In this document: piece by piece, positions 42,996-51,862 of the stretch
Numbering within the stretch: position 1 is the first letter of the stretch
Layout of the letters: each line of letters starts with the position of its first letter
Source of the DNA: Lachnospiraceae bacterium
GTDB taxonomy: Bacteria; Bacillota; Clostridia; Lachnospirales; Lachnospiraceae
DNA length: 64,000 bases
Direction of reading: 5' to 3'
Assembly: GCA_015056945.1 (NCBI GenBank)
Contig: SVFH01000012.1
Location: 1-64,000, forward strand
Notes under the pieces: model-generated
Told to the model about the DNA's origin: nothing
Databases searched by the model: none
Seen by the model: only the letters and a program-made list of their open reading frames with translations
Translations under genes and position numbers: made by a program

Positions 42996-44516
42996 ATGTT
43001 AAAGAAGTTATTGCAGTATAATCCGATTACAATTCAGTGTCATGATAATCCGGATGCGGATGCGCTTGCTTCCGGTTATGCATTATATCGATTTTTTGAA
43101 AAGAATGGCAAGGATGTTTCTTTTATTTACAGCGGATTTAATAAAATACAAAAATCAAATCTGGTGTTGATGCAGCAGGAATTACAGATTCCGATTAAGT
43201 ATTATGAGAAGGAACAGCAGGGAATTCATTTCCCGGGGCTTCTTTTGACTGTGGATTGTCAGTATGGTGCAGGAAATGTGACAGAATTCTTTGCGGATGA
43301 ATATGCGATTATCGATCATCACAGAATAGAGTGTGATAATGTGGATATGAGTCTGATTCAGCCGGCACTCGGAAGTTGTTCTACGCTTGTTTGGAATCTT
43401 CTGGAACGGGAAGGCTTTCATGTAACGGACGATGAAGGAGTCGGAACTGCATTGTATTATGGACTTTTCACGGATACAAACCAGTTCTCTGAGTTGAGTA
43501 ATCCGCTTGACAGAGACGCAATGGATTTGTTGCCGCACAATCAGAGTCTGATTACGCTGTTTAAGAATTCCAATATCTCTTTCAGCGAACTTGACGTGGC
43601 CAGTACCGCAATGAGAGGATATCACTATGAAAGAACCAATAAGTATGCAATTATTCGTTCTCAGCCTTGTGATCCTAACATTCTGGGACTGATTAGCGAT
43701 TTCTTCTTACAGGTTGACGGCGTTGACAGCTGTGTTGTATTCAACGAAAACGGCGGAGGATATAAGTTGTCCGTAAGAAGCTGTGTGAAAGAAATCAATG
43801 CAAGTGATTTAGTTGCTTTTCTATGTAATGAGGTTGGATCCGGTGGCGGTCACTATGAAAAGGCCGGTGGATTTATCAGCAAAAAGTTGCTGGCTGAAAA
43901 AATGGGAGATGTTGTAATAGAGGAATTCATCGGTAAAAAAATGGAAACCTATTTTGCAACGTATGAGATAATCTATGCATCTTCCTATGAAGCAGATATC
44001 ACCACCATGAAAAAGTACAGCAAAAAACAGATTCCGTTCGGTTATGTTAAGGCAGATGAGATTTTACCTCTCGGCACACCGATTACCGTGCGTACCCTTG
44101 AGGGGGATTTTGACTTTAGTGTAGAACAGGATTTGTATATTATAATCGGTATCAAGGGAGAGGTCTACACCAATAAGAAGGCGAAGTTTGAAGCTGCGTA
44201 TGAGAAAGAAGATATTCCGTATGTCTTTGAGGAATGCGTTATTTCGCCTGATTACGTTCCGCAGATTAAGAACAGGATTGACGGAACTACATTGGTTTTG
44301 ACTGATTATGCCAAACGTTGCAGAACAACAGGCGTTGTCAGCATTTATGTGAAGCAGCTTGAAAAAAGTGTTAAGGTATTTCCGATTTGGGATAAAGAAC
44401 GTTACATGACCGGAAAACCGGGCGATTATCTTGCTGTAAGAAGTGATGATTTGCACGATGTTTATATCATTGAAAATAAGATCTTTCAATGTAGTTATGA
44501 GGAAACGGAATCATAA
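42996..44516 (+). CDS. DHH-family phosphoesterase (NrnA-like, extended)
   Basis: A 506-residue enzyme. The DHH part (1-320) has CHDNPDADALASG, LTVDCQYG, the IIDHHR motif and GSGGGHYEKAGGF of the DHHA1 region, as in oligoribonuclease/pAp phosphatase NrnA. It continues into about 180 further residues of unknown fold, rich in beta strands, which NrnA lacks (segments PLGTPITVRTLEGDFDFSVE and KPGDYLAVRSDD). A role in degrading short RNA or cyclic dinucleotide products is plausible. It follows copA by 15 bases but seems functionally separate. Its end overlaps the reverse-strand AraC gene by 6 bases. Confidence 0.85.
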   Translation: MLKKLLQYNPITIQCHDNPDADALASGYALYRFFEKNGKDVSFIYSGFNKIQKSNLVLMQQELQIPIKYYEKEQQGIHFPGLLLTVDCQYGAGNVTEFFADEYAIIDHHRIECDNVDMSLIQPALGSCSTLVWNLLEREGFHVTDDEGVGTALYYGLFTDTNQFSELSNPLDRDAMDLLPHNQSLITLFKNSNISFSELDVASTAMRGYHYERTNKYAIIRSQPCDPNILGLISDFFLQVDGVDSCVVFNENGGGYKLSVRSCVKEINASDLVAFLCNEVGSGGGHYEKAGGFISKKLLAEKMGDVVIEEFIGKKMETYFATYEIIYASSYEADITTMKKYSKKQIPFGYVKADEILPLGTPITVRTLEGDFDFSVEQDLYIIIGIKGEVYTNKKAKFEAAYEKEDIPYVFEECVISPDYVPQIKNRIDGTTLVLTDYAKRCRTTGVVSIYVKQLEKSVKVFPIWDKERYMTGKPGDYLAVRSDDLHDVYIIENKIFQCSYEETES

Positions 44517-45383
44517 GGTTTTGTTTCGCGAAATAAATTCTGTGGGAGTACAGCCTGTGTGCTTTTTGAAAGCTTTAAGAAAGGTGCTGTATTCTCGAAA
44601 ACCGCATACAGAAAGACTTTCCGCGATGTTGTGTCCTTTTATGAGACGGTTTTGCATCAGGCTTATTTTTCTGGCATTGATGTAATTATTAAGAGTGATT
44701 CCTGTATGATTTTTAAAAATACGGTATAGATGCGATTCACTAACGTAAAAGGCTTTGCAGAAGAAGTCATGCGTTACATTTTGGGTGAAATGTGCATCAA
44801 TGCAGGATAGAATCGTTTCGAAGGGCAGGCTTGAAATATTATGTTCTGCATAGAATTGTTCCGGGTGGATTTCGGTTTCGGGAGAAGTTCTAAAGGACAG
44901 GCAGAGCGATAACAGGAATTCGAGACAGGCATGATTTGTATAAAAACCCGAACCGAATTCATGCGTTGAATTCACCTGCTCATACAAATGTTTCAGACTT
45001 GATACGGTTGCCGCGGAAGGGAAGCGTAAATGCAGAAAATCCTGTTCCGGATGAATGCAGGCATTCCAGTTGTTATGGTATTGTAAAAGATTGTTCAGAT
45101 ATGCAGGATGAACAAACATTAAAAAGCCGCTGATTTGCCGGTTACAGGGATGCGGATGTACGTATTCAAAGGGTCTGATAATGAGGATTGTGCCTTGCGT
45201 GATACGATATATGTGATTGTGTATCAGCATATTGAATGGGGCAGAGTCAGAATAAAAAACAGTATAGACATCTGAGGGAAAAAAGGGCTCAGACAGAGGA
45301 TGCTCTTTGAGTCGGATAAAAGAAAATGATTTAGATGAGAGACAATGCTCAAAGGCATCCGGAACGGATGCGAAGATATGCAT
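44511..45383 (-). CDS. AraC-family transcriptional regulator
   Basis: A 290-residue regulator. The C-terminal DNA-binding domain contains FFCKAFYVSESHLYRIFKNH and ISLMQNRLIKGHNIAESLS then CGFREYSTFLKAFKKHTG, the two helix-turn-helix units. The N-terminal half is a cupin-like ligand domain. The start at 45383 is chosen because GGAGG lies 9 bases before it on the reverse strand; the longer frame to 45512 would overlap the lgt leader. It is divergent from lgt. The ligand and targets are unknown. Confidence 0.88.
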   Translation of the reverse strand: MHIFASVPDAFEHCLSSKSFSFIRLKEHPLSEPFFPSDVYTVFYSDSAPFNMLIHNHIYRITQGTILIIRPFEYVHPHPCNRQISGFLMFVHPAYLNNLLQYHNNWNACIHPEQDFLHLRFPSAATVSSLKHLYEQVNSTHEFGSGFYTNHACLEFLLSLCLSFRTSPETEIHPEQFYAEHNISSLPFETILSCIDAHFTQNVTHDFFCKAFYVSESHLYRIFKNHTGITLNNYINARKISLMQNRLIKGHNIAESLSVCGFREYSTFLKAFKKHTGCTPTEFISRNKTL

Positions 45384-45477
45384 GGAAAAAAACCTCCTTT
45401 GGATGGAGTATACTGAAAACAGAAATAAAGTGCAAGCTTTTTTTAATAAAAAAGAGAAAAGCGCAGAAGGAGTATTT

Positions 45478-46233
45478 ATGTATAACGATTGGCTTACAAT
45501 AGGAAATTTCACTATTCACGGATATGGAGTGATGATTGCGCTCGGATTTATTTCAGCCTTACTTATTTCGTATCATCGTGCCAAGGTGAATGATATGAAA
45601 CCGGATGCAATTCTTGATTTGGCACTCTGGTGTGTAATCAGCGGATTTGTGGGAGCAAAAGGATTATATCTGATTGTGGAATGGAAGTCATTCATTGCTA
45701 ATCCGATCCATTTTATCAGCGGATCCGGCTTTGTCGTATATGGAGGTATTGTGACGGGAATATTAGTCGGACTCGGATATTGCAAGGTAAAGAAAATCAA
45801 TTTTTTTGAATATTTGAATCTGATTGTGCCGCAGATTGCGCTTGCGCAGGGAATCGGACGCTTCGGCTGCTTCTTTGCCGGTTGTTGTTACGGTGCGCCT
45901 ACAGAATCCTTTTTGGGAATTGTGTTTCCGGAAGGAAGTATTGCGCCGGCAGGTGTGAAACTTTGGCCGACACAGCTTATAATGGCCTTTGGTGATTTGG
46001 CAATTGCAGGAGTGCTTTTGTTACTATGGAAGAATGAGAAACTGCGTAAATTTACCGGAGAGAGTTATATGCTTTTATACGGAATCGGCCGTTTCCTGAT
46101 TGAATTTTTGAGAAATGATAACAGAGGCAGTGTAGGAGCACTTTCTACATCACAGTTTATTTCGATTTTTATTGTTGCGCTTGCAATTATTTTGATTTCT
46201 GTCCGTCTTTTTTGGCAAAAAAAGAAAGGGTAA
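45478..46233 (+). CDS. lgt: Prolipoprotein diacylglyceryl transferase
   Basis: A 251-residue membrane enzyme with about seven segments that attaches diacylglycerol to lipobox cysteines, as on the three lipoproteins in this window. The signature QGIGRFGCFFAGCCYG, the YGGI segment and RFLIEFLRND near the end match Lgt. GAAGGAG is 5 bases before ATG 45478; the longer frame from 45307 lies in the leader and overlaps the AraC gene. The family contains paralogues, so it need not be the only Lgt of the cell. Confidence 0.92.
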   Translation: MYNDWLTIGNFTIHGYGVMIALGFISALLISYHRAKVNDMKPDAILDLALWCVISGFVGAKGLYLIVEWKSFIANPIHFISGSGFVVYGGIVTGILVGLGYCKVKKINFFEYLNLIVPQIALAQGIGRFGCFFAGCCYGAPTESFLGIVFPEGSIAPAGVKLWPTQLIMAFGDLAIAGVLLLLWKNEKLRKFTGESYMLLYGIGRFLIEFLRNDNRGSVGALSTSQFISIFIVALAIILISVRLFWQKKKG

Positions 46234-46298
46234 ACATGTTTCATTTGCCGGTGGGATGAATAACATAATAGAGAAAGCCGAATATATCGGAGGAAAGA

Positions 46299-46781
46299 AT
46301 GAGAATGATTCGCTATTATGGTATGGAACAGGAACGTGAGATGCCGGTGATTCCTTTGCCGAATCCCGGAGAAGGAGGTCCTGTTTATGACGGTACGGAA
46401 GAAACTCCTGATAACAATGAACCCGTAATGCCGCCGGTTGAAACTCCGCAGATGCCGCAACTTCCGCAGTTTCCACAGTTTCCGCAGAAACCAGCCAGAC
46501 CAATGATTCAGGTTCGCTTTGTCAATGCGGCAAACGGATATGAACCTTTTACGGTGTACTGGAATAACCGCAAGTTCGTAAATGGGCTTGCATTTAGAGA
46601 AACAAGCGGATATGAACCTGTAATGAAAGGGGATGGCATCATTACCCTGGCAGGTCCTGACGGATACATCTATTACCAAAGACCGTATAGATTGGAAGGT
46701 TGCAGAGATTTGACAGTTGTTATTGTAAATACGGGAAGCAATCTGGAATTGGTCGAATTGCCTGAATACAATTGTAAATAA
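46299..46781 (+). CDS. Proline-rich protein with a DUF4397-like domain
   Basis: A 160-residue protein without a signal peptide. Residues 20-68 are rich in Pro, Glu and Gln with a short MPQLPQFPQFPQKP repeat. Residues 70-155 (VRFVNAANGYEPFTVYWNN, then FRETSGYEPV and LTVVIVNTG) resemble DUF4397, an Ig-like fold often found in wall, spore-coat or surface proteins. Localisation is unknown. It lies between lgt and the zinc importer, with a GGAGGAAAG ribosome site. Confidence 0.65.
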   Translation: MRMIRYYGMEQEREMPVIPLPNPGEGGPVYDGTEETPDNNEPVMPPVETPQMPQLPQFPQFPQKPARPMIQVRFVNAANGYEPFTVYWNNRKFVNGLAFRETSGYEPVMKGDGIITLAGPDGYIYYQRPYRLEGCRDLTVVIVNTGSNLELVELPEYNCK

Positions 46782-46799
46782 TTTGTAGATGCAAATCTA

Positions 46800-46852
46800 T
46801 TGACAAGAAATGAAAAGCGAGTATACTAATATGAGAATTATTCTCAAATTAG
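46800..46852 (+). promoter_or_regulatory. Promoter with Zur/Fur box of the zinc operon
   Basis: TTGACA (46800-46805) and TATACT (46822-46827), spacer 16. The dyad CTAAT-A-TGAGAAT-T-ATTCTCA-A-ATTAG (46826-46852) overlaps the -10 box and start site and has the shape of a Fur-family operator. The Fur-type gene at the end of this operon is the likely repressor. Confidence 0.88.
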
Positions 46853-46893
46853 TGTGCCCGCTTTTTTGGCGGATGAAAGGCAGATAATAACAG

Positions 46894-47880
46894 ATGATGA
46901 TAAAGAAATTGGCAGTGGGTGCTGTTATCATGCTTGCATGTGTGATGGCAGCCTGCAATACACAGAGTGTAACAAAAGAAGATAAGGTTTCGGTTGTATG
47001 TACGGTATTTGCCGCTTATGACTGGACGCGGGCTCTTTTGACAGATCAGGCGGAAGCGGTAGATGTGGAATATCTTTTTGATGATGGCGCGGATGTTCAC
47101 AGTTTTCAGCCCGGCGCTGATGATTATGTGAAAATTGCAGAAAGCGATATCTTTATTTATATCGGCGGTCCCGGTACGGAATGGATCGAGGATGCATTAA
47201 ATAACAGCCCAAAGAAGGAGCGCATTGTCATTGATTTAAGTCAGGCAGCGGGCGTGGAGTTGATCGAGAATACTGCGGATACACAATGGCACAGTGACGA
47301 TGAGGATGAGCCGCATTCGCACGAGGATCATGAACATGCCGGTGGATTTGATGAGCATATCTGGATGTCTGTAACAAATGCAGAAAGTTGTGTTTATGAA
47401 ATTGCAGATGCCTTATGTGAGAAGATGCCGCGCATCAAAAAACAGATTAACGCAAATTGTGATGCATATGTATTGAAACTTGAAGAGTTAGACGAGAAGT
47501 ATAGAGATGAAATAGAGTCATATTATACTAAATATATTGTTGTTGCGGACCGTTTTCCGTTCCGTTATCTGACACAGGAATACGGTATTTCGTATGATGC
47601 TGCTTTTGCAGGCTGTCAGACGGAAGCAGAGGCGGACTTTGATATGATTATCCGTATGGCGAATGCAGTTGATGAAAGTGATGTTCCGGCTATTGTTGTT
47701 ACGGAAGTATCTGATCAAAAGCTTGCAGAAACTATCTTAGAGAATACAGAGGATGATTACAAAATCATTCTGGTGCTTGATTCTATGCAGGCAGTAACAG
47801 CCGGAAATGTCAGGGACGGAGTTACTTATCTTGGAGTAATGGAACAGAACTTGGAAACATTGCAGAAAGCATTTCCTTAA
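46894..47880 (+). CDS. znuA: Zinc ABC transporter substrate-binding lipoprotein
   Basis: A 328-residue cluster A-I solute-binding lipoprotein with lipobox MAAC. DVHSFQPGADD carries the first metal histidine, then an Asp/Glu/His-rich loop (WHSDDEDEPHSHEDHEHAGG) that usually collects zinc, and DEHIWMSV with the second histidine. Together with the ATPase, permease and Fur-type regulator that follow and the dyad before it, this points to zinc rather than manganese. It binds Zn2+ outside the cell and delivers it to ZnuB. Confidence 0.92.
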   Translation: MMIKKLAVGAVIMLACVMAACNTQSVTKEDKVSVVCTVFAAYDWTRALLTDQAEAVDVEYLFDDGADVHSFQPGADDYVKIAESDIFIYIGGPGTEWIEDALNNSPKKERIVIDLSQAAGVELIENTADTQWHSDDEDEPHSHEDHEHAGGFDEHIWMSVTNAESCVYEIADALCEKMPRIKKQINANCDAYVLKLEELDEKYRDEIESYYTKYIVVADRFPFRYLTQEYGISYDAAFAGCQTEAEADFDMIIRMANAVDESDVPAIVVTEVSDQKLAETILENTEDDYKIILVLDSMQAVTAGNVRDGVTYLGVMEQNLETLQKAFP

Positions 47881-47911
47881 TAGATTTAATATGATGAAAA
47901 CGGAGGAACAT

Positions 47912-48622
47912 ATGTCACAAATTGCATGTGAGAATCTGATATTGGGATATGAGAGAAAAGCGGTTGCAGCACCGCTTTCTTTTCGCGTTGAGGAAGGGGA
48001 TTATCTTTATATCGTCGGAGACAACGGTTCCGGTAAATCCACGCTGGTGAAGACCCTGCTTGGCTTGTGTAAGCCATTGGGCGGAAGCATTCAGTATGGA
48101 GATGAACTTCGCCAGAATGAAATCGGATATATGCCGCAGCAGACAATTGTACAGCGTGATTTTCCGGCCTGTGTGGAAGAAATTGTTTTATCAGGTTGTT
48201 TGAACGGAATGGGATTACGTCCTTTCTATACGTCCAAAGAAAAGAAGCGTGTTACACAGATGTTGGAAAAAATGGAAATTACGAATCTCCGTCAGAGAAG
48301 TTATCGCGAACTTTCCGGTGGGCAGCAACAAAGAGTTTTACTTGCAAGAGCACTTTGTGCGACAAAGAAAATGCTTCTGCTTGATGAACCGGTATCAGGG
48401 TTGGATCCGGTAGTAACACAGGAGTTTTACGATGTGATTCATAAATTAAACAGAGAGGATCATATTACTGTGATTACTGTTTCGCATGACATTGCATCTG
48501 CGATGAAATATGCAACGCATATTTTGCAGATTGGCGAAAAAGAACCTTTTTTCGGAACGGCAGAAGCGTATAAAAATAACATGGCAGACTCGAAATATGC
48601 AGAGCTTGCTAAAGAAGGGTAA
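47912..48622 (+). CDS. znuC: Zinc ABC transporter ATP-binding protein
   Basis: A 236-residue ATPase with Walker A VGDNGSGKST, Q-loop GYMPQQT, signature LSGGQQQR, Walker B LLLDEPVSGLD and switch histidine in VSHD. ATG 47912 with CGGAGG 5 bases upstream is preferred over 47891. It energises the permease encoded next. The gene lies 31 bases after znuA. Confidence 0.92.
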   Translation: MSQIACENLILGYERKAVAAPLSFRVEEGDYLYIVGDNGSGKSTLVKTLLGLCKPLGGSIQYGDELRQNEIGYMPQQTIVQRDFPACVEEIVLSGCLNGMGLRPFYTSKEKKRVTQMLEKMEITNLRQRSYRELSGGQQQRVLLARALCATKKMLLLDEPVSGLDPVVTQEFYDVIHKLNREDHITVITVSHDIASAMKYATHILQIGEKEPFFGTAEAYKNNMADSKYAELAKEG

Positions 48623-48631
48623 GGTAAGAAT

Positions 48632-49477
48632 ATGATTATGAAAATAGTAGATTATTTACAATACCCGTTTGTGCAGTATGCGTTTATTGTCAGCATACTG
48701 ATTGCGTTATGTGCGTCTTTGCTGGGAGTAATTCTTGTGTTGAAAAGATTATCTTTTATCGGAGACGGCCTTTCGCATGTGGCATTCGGAACGATGGCGG
48801 TATCAATGGTGCTTGGTTTTACGAATGAAATGATAATTGTTCTTCCGGGAACCATGCTGGTGGCGATTCTACTGCTTTGCTCCGGAAAGAATGCAAAGGT
48901 CAAAGGGGATGCTGCGATTGCGATGTTATCTGTAGGAGCTTTAGCGGTAGGTTACCTGATTATGAACCTCTTTCCGGCAGATGCTTCCGGTGGGAATATT
49001 GCCGGTGATGTTTGCAGTACTTTGTTCGGAAGTACTTCTCTTTTGTCTATTTCCGGCAAGGATGTATGGCTTTGCATCGGATTGTCTGTGCTTGTCCTTC
49101 TTTTGTATATTTTCTTTTATCATCGTATTTTTGCAAATACATTTGATGAGAATTTTGCGGAAGCAACAGGAGGAAAGGTGCGTTTCTATAATCTTTTGAT
49201 TGCAGTGATTACTTCGATTGTTATCGTGCTTGCAATGAACCTTGTAGGCTCGCTTCTGATTTCTGCTTTAATTGTATTTCCGACTGTTTCTGCAATGCGT
49301 TTGTTTAAGAGCTTTAAAGGTGTTGTTATCGCATCTTCTTTGATATCCGTGCTTTGTGCGGTTGCAGGAATTTTATGCTCTATTTTATTCTCAACGCCGG
49401 TAGGTGCTACAATTGTTGTTGCGGATATCCTTGTTTTTATCTGCTTTGCAATTTTTGGTGTTGTAGTAAAGAAGTAA
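48632..49477 (+). CDS. znuB: Zinc ABC transporter permease
   Basis: A 281-residue permease of the ABC-3 family with about eight membrane segments and the LKRLSFIGDGLSHVAFG motif that contacts the ATPase. It forms the channel of the zinc importer and starts 9 bases after znuC, with AAGGTAAG as ribosome site. Confidence 0.92.
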   Translation: MIMKIVDYLQYPFVQYAFIVSILIALCASLLGVILVLKRLSFIGDGLSHVAFGTMAVSMVLGFTNEMIIVLPGTMLVAILLLCSGKNAKVKGDAAIAMLSVGALAVGYLIMNLFPADASGGNIAGDVCSTLFGSTSLLSISGKDVWLCIGLSVLVLLLYIFFYHRIFANTFDENFAEATGGKVRFYNLLIAVITSIVIVLAMNLVGSLLISALIVFPTVSAMRLFKSFKGVVIASSLISVLCAVAGILCSILFSTPVGATIVVADILVFICFAIFGVVVKK

Positions 49478-49504
49478 AGAAAGTCGAATGAAGGGAGTAG
49501 AAAA

Positions 49505-49915
49505 ATGCGAGCCGCATATCAGACACAACAGAGAAAAATACTGATTGATTATTTACAACATCATAAAGACAGACATTTTACGGTTGAAGAGTTGATGATT
49601 GAAATGCAGGAGGCTGTACCTTTAAGTTCCCTGTATCGTCTGATGAAGAAGCTTTCGGAAGAAGGTATTGTGCGTAAAAGTGTCCGGCCGGGCGAACGAC
49701 AGTATGAATATCAGATTGCGGAAAATAAGACCTGTCATTCGCATTTGCACCTGCAGTGCACAGGTTGCGGTAAGGTGATGCATGTAAGTGATGAAACATC
49801 GCAAAAGGCACAGCAGTTAATGCAAGGAGTGGACGGCTTTGAACTTGATTATGAGAAGACTTTGCTTTACGGTACCTGTACGGAATGTAAATTATTAAAG
49901 ACGGAAAAAAAATAA
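49505..49915 (+). CDS. zur: Fur-family regulator, probably Zur
   Basis: A 136-residue Fur-type repressor: an N-terminal winged helix (FTVEELMIEMQEAVPLSSLYR) and a C-terminal metal domain with the HSHLHLQCTGCGKV histidines and two CxxC pairs (CTGC, CTEC). Its place at the end of the zinc importer operon and the dyad ahead of znuA support Zur rather than Fur or PerR. With zinc bound it should repress the operon, including itself. Confidence 0.87.
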   Translation: MRAAYQTQQRKILIDYLQHHKDRHFTVEELMIEMQEAVPLSSLYRLMKKLSEEGIVRKSVRPGERQYEYQIAENKTCHSHLHLQCTGCGKVMHVSDETSQKAQQLMQGVDGFELDYEKTLLYGTCTECKLLKTEKK

Positions 49916-50013
49916 AATTAATTCAGATACATCCCTTTTGCTAGACAAAAGCAATTTGAATATGTTAGACTTGAAAAGTAGTGTTTATACGAATAGACAA
50001 AGAGAGGGTTATT

Positions 50014-51525
50014 ATGAACAATTCAATTACTTTTATTATCATTTTTGCAGCGTATTTGCTGCTTATGGTCGGAATCGGTCTGTATTTCTTTTTTAAGAAT
50101 AAGAACGTTTCGGATTATGTACTTGGCGGAAGAAGCTTAAATCCGTGGGTTGCGGCAATGTCTGCGCAGGCATCCGATATGTCAGGGTGGTTATTGTTAG
50201 GACTTCCCGGTACGGCATATGTTCTGTTTGGCGGTACGACAGAGGCAATCTGGACAGCAGTAGGTTTGGCTGTCGGAACTTATTTGAACTGGCTGATTGT
50301 GGGGAAACGTCTTCGCCAGTATACAAAGGTATCCGGCGATGCGATTACGCTTCCGGAATTTTTCCAGAATCGCTTCCGCGATAAAAGTGGTGTAATCAAA
50401 GCGATTTCAGCTATTTTTATTGTTATTTTCTTCTTGTTTTATACAGCATCCATGTTTTCGGCGAGTGCGAAACTGTTCAAAACAGTATTTGGCTTGCCGT
50501 ATATCTGGGCATTAATCATTGGTGTTGTGATTATTATTTTGTATACGTTCCTGGGCGGTTTCCTTGCTGTTTGCTGGACTGATATGATTCAGGGTATTCT
50601 GATGTTTGTTGCGCTGATTGTGACACCGTTTGTGTGTATCGCACGTCTTGGTGGTTTTGATGCTGTGTCTGTGATGTTTAGTGAAGTACCGGAAACATTT
50701 TCACTGCTTCCGTATCAGGAAAACGGAGCAATAAATATTGCGCTTCTTGTTTCTTCTTTGGCATGGGGAATCGGATATTTTGGTCAGCCTCATATTTTGC
50801 CTCGATTCATGGCAATCAGAAGTGCAAAAGAAATTCGCCCTGCACGTGTTATTGCAACCATCTGGGTAGTCATTACACTTAGTGCAGCAGTAGTTATTGG
50901 TGTGTTAGGTAAACTCTTATTACCCGATTTGGCAGACCCCGAATCAGTATTTATGACAATGACAACAACCTTATATCCCGCAATTCTTGCCGGTATCATG
51001 TTAACTGCTGTACTGGCTGCTATTATGAGTACTGCAGACAGTCAGTTACTTGTTACTTCATCCAGTATTACAACAGATATTTATCGCGGAATTATTAATA
51101 AGAATGCAAATGAGAAAACAGTTCTTTGGGTTAGCCGTATTGCGGTAATGGTAGTATCTGTGATTGCGGCATTGATTGTTTGCGTTGAGAATCCTACGGA
51201 AGGCACGTTGCTTGCAAAGATTAATGAATCTGTATTTAAACTTGTTGCGTTTGCATGGGCCGGTTTTGGTGCGGCATTCGGACCGACAGTATTACTTTCC
51301 TTGTTCTGGAAACGTATGACCAAATGGGGCGCTTTGGCAGGCATTTTGGTCGGAGGTATTACGGCTTGTATCTGGTGGCTCCTTGAAGGCGGTATCTTTG
51401 ATTTGTATGAAATCATTCCGGGATTTGTATTCTCACTTATTGCAATTGTGATTGTGAGTTTATTGACAAAAGTGGATGATGATATTGTAAAAGAGTTTGA
51501 ATCAGTTAAATCTTGTGAAATTTAA
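50014..51525 (+). CDS. putP: Sodium/proline symporter
   Basis: A 503-residue member of the solute:sodium symporter family with about 13 membrane segments. The FKNKNVSDYVLGGRSLNPWVAAMSAQASDMSGWL block and the AAIMSTADSQLLVTSS region are PutP signatures (both shortened where quoted by position 30-65 and 345-360). It imports proline with Na+. AGAGAGGG lies 5 bases before ATG 50014; the frame from 49981 has no such site. It is monocistronic and ends at a terminator. Confidence 0.92.
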   Translation: MNNSITFIIIFAAYLLLMVGIGLYFFFKNKNVSDYVLGGRSLNPWVAAMSAQASDMSGWLLLGLPGTAYVLFGGTTEAIWTAVGLAVGTYLNWLIVGKRLRQYTKVSGDAITLPEFFQNRFRDKSGVIKAISAIFIVIFFLFYTASMFSASAKLFKTVFGLPYIWALIIGVVIIILYTFLGGFLAVCWTDMIQGILMFVALIVTPFVCIARLGGFDAVSVMFSEVPETFSLLPYQENGAINIALLVSSLAWGIGYFGQPHILPRFMAIRSAKEIRPARVIATIWVVITLSAAVVIGVLGKLLLPDLADPESVFMTMTTTLYPAILAGIMLTAVLAAIMSTADSQLLVTSSSITTDIYRGIINKNANEKTVLWVSRIAVMVVSVIAALIVCVENPTEGTLLAKINESVFKLVAFAWAGFGAAFGPTVLLSLFWKRMTKWGALAGILVGGITACIWWLLEGGIFDLYEIIPGFVFSLIAIVIVSLLTKVDDDIVKEFESVKSCEI

Positions 51526-51540
51526 TCTTTTTGAATTATT

Positions 51541-51573
51541 AAGAGAGGTATCAGTATTGATGCCTCTTTTTTC
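51541..51573 (+). terminator. Terminator after putP
   Basis: AAGAGAGGTATCA and TGATGCCTCTT pair with one bulge, followed by a T run at 51567-51572. Repeat copy C starts at its end. Confidence 0.85.
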
Positions 51574-51693
51574 GTTGCATAGGAAATTCCTATGCAATAA
51601 AAAGCTCCGCTAAGGATGCGCAGTTCGCGGCAAGGAATTTTGTTGCCGAGCAACACCGCTCACGCGCGGAGAATGTGCTATGCACATTCTTTA
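51574..51693 (+). repeat. Dispersed palindromic repeat, copy C
   Basis: It begins with the same 24-25 base GCATAGGA palindrome and AAAAAGCTCCGCTAAGGATG as copies A and B but diverges after that and ends with the GAATGTGC/GCACATTC hairpin, which is also the sequence of copy D. It lies directly behind the putP terminator. Confidence 0.85.
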
Positions 51694-51862
51694 TTTTTCA
51701 TAATATTCTCCGATACTGACAAAAAATTGGAAAAAAATGTAAAAAAAGTGTGAAATAGACCAAAGTTTTAATATTTCGTTTATATTTGTATGATAAAATA
51801 AATACATAAGAATCAATTAGATGCACAATCTAAAATAAGAAAGTCTGTAAAATGGTGGGAAA